A stretch of DNA of 12,037 nucleotides, taken from positions 1 to 12,037 of the forward strand of contig WLHW01000037.1 in assembly GCA_009702525.1 (NCBI GenBank), given 5' to 3'. The translations under genes were made by a program, and so were the position numbers. The notes below the pieces were generated by a model. It searched no databases. It was not told the origin of the DNA and was given only the letters and a program-made list of their open reading frames with translations. Below, in pieces: positions 5,694 to 12,037 of the stretch. The stretch's first letter is position 1. Each line of letters opens with the position of its first letter. The stretch is from Actinomycetota bacterium (lineage in GTDB: Bacteria > Actinomycetota > Actinomycetes > Nanopelagicales > Nanopelagicaceae).

Positions 5694-8600
5694 TATGAAC
5701 TCACTTTCGGTGCTTCGCTCAGTTGGTTGACTGCCTCTACGACCCAGGCCAGAAGAGAAGTATCCACTATTAATGGCGCACTCTCGGACGGATTCCAGGC
5801 ATTGCCCGCCTTTAAAGCCACTAATACCGTGCGAGTGGCCGATTTATAGAGCGAACCTGGATACAGACGTGACAGACGCATCTGCTTGGACTCGGGCAAG
5901 GTTAAGGGGGCTAATCGCAGGAACTTACCTTGAATCACGACCTCAGTTAAAGCGGCCGCCTTTGCCAGCGCGCGCAGAGATGCAACGCCTAACAACGCCT
6001 GTGCCTCTTCTGGAAGTTCACCAAAGCGATCAAGAAGTTCTGCAGCAATCGACTCGACATCGGCGGGATTCTTCACATCGGCTAAACGCCGGTATAGATC
6101 TAAACGCAAACGTTCACCCGGCACATACTCGGTAGATAAATGAGCATTAATTGGTAACTCAACTTTGCAATCACTAATTTTTTCTTGAGTTTCGATAATG
6201 CCTGCTTTGTAATCGTTAACAGCCTCACCAACCATGCGCATATATAAATCAAAGCCGACATCGGCGATGTGGCCAGATTGTTCGCCACCCAATAAATTCC
6301 CCGCTCCACGAATCTCTAAATCCTTTAGTGCAACTCGCATACCCGAACCTAAATCAGTATTAGCTGCAATTGTGGTTAAGCGCTCATGTGCAATTTCAGA
6401 TAGTGGTTGATCTGATGGATAGAGAAAATATGCATACGCGCGTTCACGGCCGCGTCCGACTCGACCGCGAAGTTGATGTAGTTGAGATAAACCAAAACGA
6501 TCTGCACGTTCAACGATGAGTGTATTTGCATTTTGAATATCTAAACCACTTTCAACAATCGTTGTACTCACTAAGACATCAAAGTCACGATTCCAAAAAC
6601 CCAAAATTACATCCTCGAGTGCGCCTTCACTCATCTGTCCGTGTGCAACTCGAATTCTTGCCTCAGGTACTAACTCTTGAATCCGTGATGCCGCTTGATC
6701 GATAGTTTCAACCCGATTATGTAAGTAGAAAATCTGACCATCGCGCAAAAGTTCACGGTGAATTGCCGCAGTTATCTGTCCTTCTTCAGCCGGGCCTACG
6801 TAGGTCAAGATCGGATGTCGCTCTTCAGGTGGTGTTGTAATCGTGGACATCTCACGGATACCTGTAACGGCCATCTCTAACGTGCGGGGAATCGGTGTTG
6901 CCGACATGGCTAAAACATCCACCGTCGTGCGCATTTTCTTCAACGCCTCTTTTTGTTCTACGCCAAAACGCTGCTCCTCATCGACAATTACCAGCCCTAG
7001 ATCCTTAAAAACCACATCGCTAGAGAGAATCCGGTGAGTACCAATCACCACATCGACGGTGCCTTTGAGCAAACCATCCAAGGCTTCTTTACTCTCTTTG
7101 GCGGAGTTAAAGCGCGAAAGTCCAGCTACTTTTAGCGGAAAGCCCGCATAGCGTTCGGCAAAAGTTTTAGTGTGTTGCTGAACTAGCAATGTTGTCGGAA
7201 CCAAGACCGCAACTTGCTTGCCATCTTGTACCGCTTTAAAAGCGGCACGAATCGCTATCTCAGTTTTACCGTAGCCAACATCGCCGCAAATAATTCGATC
7301 CATCGGATATGGACGCTCCATGTCTCGCTTCACATCATCAATCGTTGATAACTGATCCGGTGTCTCTATGTATGAAAATGAGTCTTCGAGTTCACGTTGC
7401 CACGGAGTATCAGGAGAAAAAGCAAAGCCCGGTGAACTTGTGCGTGCTGCGTAGAGACGGATTAACTCACCGGCAATTTGGCGCACTGCTTTACGTGCAC
7501 GGCTCTTGGCTTTTTGCCACTCACCACTACCTATGCGGTGAACAGTTGGGGCCTCACCTCCAACGTATTTGCTCACTTGTTCTAGCGCATCGGTTGGTAC
7601 AAAGACTCGATCACCTGGTTGTCCTCGTTTAGCTGATGCGTACTCAATGACTAAATACTCACGGGTGACATCGGCAACCGTACGTTGCAGCAACTCTACA
7701 TAACGACCAATTCCATGTTGTTCGTGAACTACAAAGTCACCTGCTCGTAGCTCTAACGGATCAATTGCCTGCTTACGTTTAGAAGGTAGTCGATCTCCGT
7801 CTTTAACGCTTCCCTTACTGCCAGTTAAATCTCGTTCAGTCATGAAAAAGATTTGATCACTCGTACTCTCAAAACCATGCGCGATTACTGACGTTGTCAG
7901 ATGGACGCTGCCTTTAGTCGGCTTAGCAATAAGTTTTTCAACTACATGCACTGGCAAATCTGCATTTCGAAATATGCCGGCATAGCGCTCTAACATTCCG
8001 TGGCCGTGAGTCGCAAAAACAACCGTAAAGTGGGCATCAATAGCGGAACGTAAGGCATCTATTGTTCGATCAATATCACCGCGCATCGGATCAATTGCGC
8101 TGTAATCTAAAAATTCAGTATCGGCTGCTAAGTCACTGCCGAATGGACTTAGGGAACTACTCGCTAATCCGCAACGCGTTAGCTCGCCTTCGAGCTCCAC
8201 CCACGACATATAAGTCCCAGAACCATCGTGAATAGGTGCAACTGCGCCATGGGCTGCGTTCGACCATGATGCGTTGAGAAACTCTTCATTAGTAGCCAGT
8301 AAATCGGCGGCGCGTGATGAAATACGTGTCTGGTCAATGAAAATAACTTGTGTGTTTGCAGGCATGCGCGATAAAAGTGATTCGGTTTCATCGATTAATA
8401 ATGGAATAAGTGACTCCATGCCTTCAAAGACTATTCCTTCACTAATTTTTTCTAGTAACTCGGCAGCAGCAGGAAGTTCTACCTTTAATGTCAACGCACG
8501 CTTTTTTATATCATCGGTCAATAAAAGTTCACGGCAGGGATAAATTTCAATACTTCCGATGACGGGTTCAAAAGTTCGTTGATCAGCAACTTCGAAATAA

Positions 8601-9157
8601 CTCAAATCTTCAATCTCATCGCCAAAGAAGTCAATCCGAATCGGATGCGCACTCAGTGGTAAGAAGAGATCTACAATTCCTCCGCGCACTGCAAACTCTC
8701 CACGACGTTCTACTAAATCGGTTCGAGAATAAGCCAGCGCTCCTAGATGTCTTACTAATTCATCGAGGGATTGCTCTTGCCCGATCTCTAACTTCACTAA
8801 CGGAGATTTAGCTAAGTCACCAATGATTCGATGAATTGCTCCTCGTACTGGAGTCACCACAATTGGGTGCGTCGAGTGAGCTGAATGTAATGTGTACAAG
8901 GTTTGAATTCGCTTAGCTACGGTATCGCTGCGGGGGCTCAATCGCTCGTGAGGTAGCGTTTCCCAGGCTGGAAACTCCATAACATTGCCATGTAGCTCAC
9001 TGAGCTCGTTGACTAAATCTTCAGCACTTCTACTTGAGCTTGTAATAACTAAAATCGGTGCACTGTCGGCGCGTGCAGCGATCAAAAATGGATATAACGG
9101 TGATGGCGCTACGATGTGAGATGCCGAAGGCCTGGATGCATTAAGTAAACCGCGCAT
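5693..9157 (-). CDS. mfd: Transcription-repair coupling factor Mfd
   Basis: Mfd is a cytosolic ATP-driven translocase that removes RNA polymerase stalled at DNA lesions and recruits UvrA. Numbering from the ATG at 9157 (1154 aa), residues 1 to about 340 hold the UvrB-like module that binds UvrA, including R-R-G-E-F-A-V-R-G-G near 151-160 and F-F-G-D-E-I-E near 177-183. The CarD-like RNA polymerase interaction domain begins near 470 (G-D-F-V-V-H-E-Q-H-G-I-G). The superfamily 2 motor follows: Walker A G-D-V-G-Y-G-K-T-E (625-633), D-E-E-Q (726-729), S-A-T (752-754), Q-L-R-G-R-V-G-R (895-902) and R-G-A-G-N-L-L-G (950-957). The C-terminal TRCF domain closes the protein. An in-frame TTG at 9187 would add ten residues, but it overlaps the leader hairpin and has no spaced ribosome-binding site. 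GGGGG sits six bases before the ATG. The reading frame is intact. Confidence 0.97.
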   Translation of the reverse strand: MRGLLNASRPSASHIVAPSPLYPFLIAARADSAPILVITSSSRSAEDLVNELSELHGNVMEFPAWETLPHERLSPRSDTVAKRIQTLYTLHSAHSTHPIVVTPVRGAIHRIIGDLAKSPLVKLEIGQEQSLDELVRHLGALAYSRTDLVERRGEFAVRGGIVDLFLPLSAHPIRIDFFGDEIEDLSYFEVADQRTFEPVIGSIEIYPCRELLLTDDIKKRALTLKVELPAAAELLEKISEGIVFEGMESLIPLLIDETESLLSRMPANTQVIFIDQTRISSRAADLLATNEEFLNASWSNAAHGAVAPIHDGSGTYMSWVELEGELTRCGLASSSLSPFGSDLAADTEFLDYSAIDPMRGDIDRTIDALRSAIDAHFTVVFATHGHGMLERYAGIFRNADLPVHVVEKLIAKPTKGSVHLTTSVIAHGFESTSDQIFFMTERDLTGSKGSVKDGDRLPSKRKQAIDPLELRAGDFVVHEQHGIGRYVELLQRTVADVTREYLVIEYASAKRGQPGDRVFVPTDALEQVSKYVGGEAPTVHRIGSGEWQKAKSRARKAVRQIAGELIRLYAARTSSPGFAFSPDTPWQRELEDSFSYIETPDQLSTIDDVKRDMERPYPMDRIICGDVGYGKTEIAIRAAFKAVQDGKQVAVLVPTTLLVQQHTKTFAERYAGFPLKVAGLSRFNSAKESKEALDGLLKGTVDVVIGTHRILSSDVVFKDLGLVIVDEEQRFGVEQKEALKKMRTTVDVLAMSATPIPRTLEMAVTGIREMSTITTPPEERHPILTYVGPAEEGQITAAIHRELLRDGQIFYLHNRVETIDQAASRIQELVPEARIRVAHGQMSEGALEDVILGFWNRDFDVLVSTTIVESGLDIQNANTLIVERADRFGLSQLHQLRGRVGRGRERAYAYFLYPSDQPLSEIAHERLTTIAANTDLGSGMRVALKDLEIRGAGNLLGGEQSGHIADVGFDLYMRMVGEAVNDYKAGIIETQEKISDCKVELPINAHLSTEYVPGERLRLDLYRRLADVKNPADVESIAAELLDRFGELPEEAQALLGVASLRALAKAAALTEVVIQGKFLRLAPLTLPESKQMRLSRLYPGSLYKSATRTVLVALKAGNAWNPSESAPLIVDTSLLAWVVEAVNQLSEAPKVSS

Positions 9158-9163
9158 GCACTG

Positions 9164-9168
9164 CCCCC
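9164..9168 (-). promoter_or_regulatory. G-rich ribosome-binding site that supports the mfd start at 9157
   Basis: The minus strand carries GGGGG six bases before the ATG at 9157. It is a modest anti-16S match, but its spacing is right, unlike the GGGAG that directly abuts the alternative TTG at 9187. The same G-run could pair with the 5' arm of the upstream hairpin. Confidence 0.45.
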
Positions 9169-9180
9169 AAACGTCTATTG

Positions 9181-9205
9181 GCCCCAACTCCCAATGGGAG
9201 GGGGC
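9181..9205. promoter_or_regulatory. GC-rich hairpin in the mfd-ppc divergent region
   Basis: On the plus strand GCCCC (9181-9185) pairs with GGGGC (9201-9205), and CTCCC (9188-9192) pairs with GGGAG (9196-9200). The loop is AAT, and the only defect is an AA bulge at 9186-9187. That makes ten G/C-rich pairs in an otherwise AT-leaning gap. No T-run follows on either strand, so it is not a standard terminator. In mfd mRNA it would stand 23 bases before the start codon. It also abuts the proposed ppc -35 box, so a protein-binding operator is an alternative. Confidence 0.6.
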
Positions 9206-9232
9206 TTACAAGGTCTCACTCTAATTTATTTT
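9205..9232 (+). promoter_or_regulatory. Candidate ppc promoter
   Basis: CTTACA (9205-9210) and TATTTT (9227-9232) are spaced 16 bp, and each matches four of six consensus positions. Transcription would begin near 9239, giving a leader of about 25 bases that includes the ribosome-binding site GAGAGG (9251-9256). It is the best pairing in the short gap, but not a strong one. Confidence 0.35.
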
Positions 9233-9264
9233 GTCATGTACCCGCTAACTGAGAGGATTGGCCA

Positions 9265-11979
9265 ATGACAACCCAGCCAGGCGCAGTAGCTGCAGATGAT
9301 GCCGGCCTACGCAGCGATGTTCGCCGTTTAGGTGATTTGCTGGGTCAAACCTTGGTACGGCAGGAAGGCCCAGAACTTCTGGCCCTTGTTGAAGATGTTC
9401 GTAAAGCTGTGCGCGAAGGCGATGGCGTTGAACTTCTAGAATCATTATCAATTGAAGACTCGGTTCAACTTGTTCGTGCATTCAGTACGTACTTTCATTT
9501 AGCCAACGTGGCCGAACAAGTTCACCGTGCGCGAGTGCTTGCAGATTCACGCGCAGAAGGTGGATCGTGGCTTACACGTGCCGTGAATAAAATTGAAGCG
9601 GCACTTACTGCACAAACGCCTGGCCATGAATTAACACGTGATGAGATTTCTGTATGGATTAATGAGATGTCGGTACGACCTGTTTTTACTGCGCACCCAA
9701 CCGAAGCTGCTCGTAGATCTGTGCTCAACAAAATGGGACGTGTTGCCGATTTACTAGATAATCCACGCGATCCATCGCAAGGCGATCGTTTAGCCGAGAC
9801 TATAGATTTATTGTGGCAGACCGATGAGCTTCGCTTGGATAGACCTGAACCTCTTGATGAAGCGATGAACGCCCTGTATTACTTAGATGATTTATTTCGT
9901 CAAACGGTTCCCGAAGTGCTTAATGATTTTGCTCGCGAATTAAAGCGTATCGGAATCGATGTTCCCGTTACTGCTCGTCCACTGTCATTTGGCAGTTGGA
10001 TCGGTGGAGATCGCGATGGAAATCCAAATGTCACAGCCGAAGTAACAACCGATGCGATTGTGCTACAGGTTGCTCACGCAATTAGAGTGACTATTGCTGC
10101 CATGGATGCACTTCGCCAACTGCTCTCAGTTTCTACTCGCATCGTCGGTGCAACTCCCGAGCTCACTGCATCAGTTGAGAAAGATCTTGCCAACATCCCT
10201 GAGTTTGAAGCGCGCTTCTTGCGTTTAAATGCCGAAGAACCTTACCGACTTAAAGCCACGGCCATCGTGCATCGATTAGCGTTGACACGTAACCGTCACT
10301 CCGTTAGCGGTCCGCATGTGGAGCATCGCGATTACAAGGATACGGCTGAGCTATTAGCTGACCTCACGTTGATGCGGGACTCTCTCTTTGAACACAAAGG
10401 CGAATTGATTGCTACTGGCTTGTTAGAGCGCACAATACGTACGGTGGCAGCCTTTGGAATTACGCATGCCACGATGGATATACGGGAGCACTCTGATGCT
10501 CACCATCACGTTTTGAATCAACTATTAGATATACCCGGCTACATAGAGAAAAGCCATGATGAAAAGTTCGAAATCCTTGCGGCGCTTCTACACAGTGGAA
10601 GCAAGTTTGAGATCAGCGCTTTAGATGCGGCCGGTAAGAATACTGTTGATACCTTCGCTGCAATAGCAGATTCAATTGAACGCTTTGGATCTGAGGCGAT
10701 TGAGACGTATATAGTTTCAATGACAAAAGGTGCCGATGATTTAATTGCTGCCGTCGTACTTGGTGCTCACGTCGGACTTGTAGATCTGGCTAATAAATCA
10801 GTGAGTGTGAGCTTTGCGCCGCTGCTTGAGACGGTTGCTGAGCTTCGCTCGGCAGGTGAAATTCTGGAAAAACTCTTAAGTAATCCCACATATCGCACTG
10901 TTGTTTCTCTGCGGGGAAATGTGCAGGAAGTTATGTTGGGTTATTCGGATTCTAATAAAGATGCTGGAATCGCAACTAGCCAGTGGGAGATTCACCGCGC
11001 GCAACGTTCGCTGCGCGATGTTGCAATGAAGTACGGCGTTAAGCTGCGTTTATTTCATGGTCGTGGTGGTTCGGTAGGTCGAGGCGGCGGACCAACATAT
11101 GAAGCACTGATCGCTTTGCCGTGGGGCAGTGTAGATGGCCAAATTAAAATGACTGAGCAGGGTGAAGTCATCAGCGACAAATACGCCCTTGCATCTCTTG
11201 CGCGAGAAAATGTTGAGCTGACTCTTGCTGCAAGTTTAGAAGCGACAGTTTTAAATCGTGGTCCGCGACAAAGCCCAGAAGCTTTGGCGATGTGGGGCGA
11301 GTGCATGCAGTTAGTAAGCGATAGTTCATTTGCGCGGTACCGCAACTTAATTGATCATGAAGATCTACCAGCATATTTCTATGCCTCGACTCCTGTTGAA
11401 CAACTTGGAAATCTATTTTTAGGTTCACGTCCATCACGTCGCCCTGATGCGAAAGCGGGCTTAGATTCACTGCGCGCGATTCCATGGGTATTTGGCTGGA
11501 CGCAATCTCGTCAGATTGTGCCTGGTTGGTATGGAGTTGGTACTGGGTTAAAGGCTGCACGCGAAGCTGGAAAATCCGATGTGTTGGCAACGATGCTTAA
11601 AGAATGGCACTTCTTTCATACCTTTATTAGCAATGTAGAAATGACGTTGGCTAAGACTGATTTAGTTCTAGCGCGCAGATATGTAAACGCCCTAGTTCCT
11701 CAAGAGCTTCATCACTTCTTGGATGATATTCAAGCTGAATTTGATTTAACTGTTGCTGAGATTCTTCTACTCACCAAGAAAAGTGTATTGCTAGGTGATC
11801 AAGCCATCCTTGCGCGCACACTTCACGTGCGTGATGGCTACTTATCTCCAATCCATTTGCTACAAATTAACTTACTTAAGCGAGTACGAGAGGCTGGAGA
11901 TTCAGCTGATCCTATTTTGCGTAGAGCTCTGCTTTTGACAATCAATGGCGTTGCCGCAGGCCTGCGAAATACTGGTTGA
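9265..11979 (+). CDS. ppc: Phosphoenolpyruvate carboxylase
   Basis: The enzyme adds bicarbonate to PEP to give oxaloacetate and phosphate, refilling the citric acid cycle; it is a cytosolic homotetramer in known bacteria. The 904-residue length is typical. The first signature T-A-H-P-T-E-A (142-148) carries catalytic H144. G-G-D-R-D-G-N-P-N-V-T is at 247-257 and G-Y-S-D-S-N-K-D-A-G at 559-568 (D562, K565). F-H-G-R-G-G-S-V-G-R-G-G-G is at 597-609, with H598 and R606 matching E. coli H579 and R587. K-M-T-E-Q-G-E is at 628-634. F-G-W-T-Q-S-R (743-749) and the invariant C-terminal R-N-T-G (901-904) complete the set, so the enzyme should be active. GAGAGG lies eight bases before the ATG. The gene is transcribed away from mfd and appears monocistronic within the window. 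Confidence 0.99.
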   Translation: MTTQPGAVAADDAGLRSDVRRLGDLLGQTLVRQEGPELLALVEDVRKAVREGDGVELLESLSIEDSVQLVRAFSTYFHLANVAEQVHRARVLADSRAEGGSWLTRAVNKIEAALTAQTPGHELTRDEISVWINEMSVRPVFTAHPTEAARRSVLNKMGRVADLLDNPRDPSQGDRLAETIDLLWQTDELRLDRPEPLDEAMNALYYLDDLFRQTVPEVLNDFARELKRIGIDVPVTARPLSFGSWIGGDRDGNPNVTAEVTTDAIVLQVAHAIRVTIAAMDALRQLLSVSTRIVGATPELTASVEKDLANIPEFEARFLRLNAEEPYRLKATAIVHRLALTRNRHSVSGPHVEHRDYKDTAELLADLTLMRDSLFEHKGELIATGLLERTIRTVAAFGITHATMDIREHSDAHHHVLNQLLDIPGYIEKSHDEKFEILAALLHSGSKFEISALDAAGKNTVDTFAAIADSIERFGSEAIETYIVSMTKGADDLIAAVVLGAHVGLVDLANKSVSVSFAPLLETVAELRSAGEILEKLLSNPTYRTVVSLRGNVQEVMLGYSDSNKDAGIATSQWEIHRAQRSLRDVAMKYGVKLRLFHGRGGSVGRGGGPTYEALIALPWGSVDGQIKMTEQGEVISDKYALASLARENVELTLAASLEATVLNRGPRQSPEALAMWGECMQLVSDSSFARYRNLIDHEDLPAYFYASTPVEQLGNLFLGSRPSRRPDAKAGLDSLRAIPWVFGWTQSRQIVPGWYGVGTGLKAAREAGKSDVLATMLKEWHFFHTFISNVEMTLAKTDLVLARRYVNALVPQELHHFLDDIQAEFDLTVAEILLLTKKSVLLGDQAILARTLHVRDGYLSPIHLLQINLLKRVREAGDSADPILRRALLLTINGVAAGLRNTG

Positions 11980-11980
11980 G

Positions 11981-11995
11981 ATTTAACTGTTAAAT
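11981..11995. repeat. AT-rich palindrome after ppc
   Basis: ATTTAAC and GTTAAAT flank a central T directly after the ppc stop codon. The arms are nearly all A-T and no long T-run follows, so it is at best a weak terminator or an mRNA-end stem. Nothing else is recognisable in the remaining bases before the window edge. Confidence 0.35.
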
Positions 11996-12037
11996 GCAGT
12001 TTGTGTTCGCTCTAACCCTTGAGTAATTAAGGATTCA

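Noticed and set aside
9158..9187. TTG at 9187 as the mfd start
   Set aside because: It lies inside the hairpin arm, its only SD-like GGGAG abuts the codon without spacing, and the added ten residues do not resemble Mfd N-termini.
9164..9200. G-quadruplex in the mfd leader (three G-runs on the minus strand)
   Set aside because: Only three runs of three or more G are present, one short of an intramolecular quadruplex, and two of the three are better explained by the hairpin.
11171..11590. 139-codon minus-strand open frame inside ppc
   Set aside because: It is antisense to the most conserved catalytic part of PEP carboxylase and has no family resemblance or start signals.
1..12037. Mobile elements, CRISPR arrays, phage or defence genes
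   Set aside because: I found no transposase, integrase, direct-repeat array or defence-type domain. The gene content is conserved housekeeping throughout, apart from the secreted coiled-coil protein.

Overview
The window looks like a core chromosomal segment of a low-GC, compact actinobacterium. Two things point there. The minus-strand gene order (mfd, SurA-like lipoprotein, mazG, eno, ftsB/divIC, DUF501, ppx) is, as I recall it, shared by mycobacteria and streptomycetes. Base composition is far more AT-rich than in those genera, and intergenic gaps are mostly under 15 bp. Together these fit the streamlined freshwater acI group (Nanopelagicales, e.g. Planktophila or Nanopelagicus). That placement is inference and was not checked by a search.

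Layout. Bases 2-74 hold a tRNA gene with a UAA (Leu) anticodon on the minus strand. Bases 131-9157 are a nearly continuous minus-strand gene cluster, listed here in transcription order: mfd (9157-5693), SurA-like lipoprotein (5693-5088), mazG (5078-4437), eno (4355-3078), ftsB/divIC (3065-2667), DUF501 (2664-2176), ppx (2185-1274) and a secreted Ala-rich coiled-coil protein (1210-131). Stop and start codons overlap or lie within about 12 bp at most junctions. The exceptions are the gap before eno (81 bp, with a strong ribosome-binding site and a weak promoter candidate) and the gap before the secreted protein (63 bp). Bases 9158-9264 are the divergent control region, with a strong imperfect hairpin. 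Bases 9265-11979 on the plus strand encode PEP carboxylase. The last 58 bases hold only a small AT-rich palindrome.

How the genes fit together. The cluster mixes genome maintenance (Mfd, MazG), glycolysis (enolase), divisome assembly (FtsB/DivIC), polyphosphate or alarmone metabolism (Ppx) and envelope proteins (lipoprotein, secreted coiled-coil protein). This is a conserved housekeeping neighbourhood, not a dedicated pathway. Enolase makes PEP and PEP carboxylase uses it for anaplerosis, but the two genes are on opposite strands and not adjacent.

I see no mobile element, CRISPR array, defence system or obvious new system. The points most worth a second look are the short-variable-loop tRNA with a Leu anticodon, the degenerate second MazG domain, the mfd leader hairpin with a competing pairing near the start codon, and the secreted Ala/Lys/Asp-rich coiled-coil protein.
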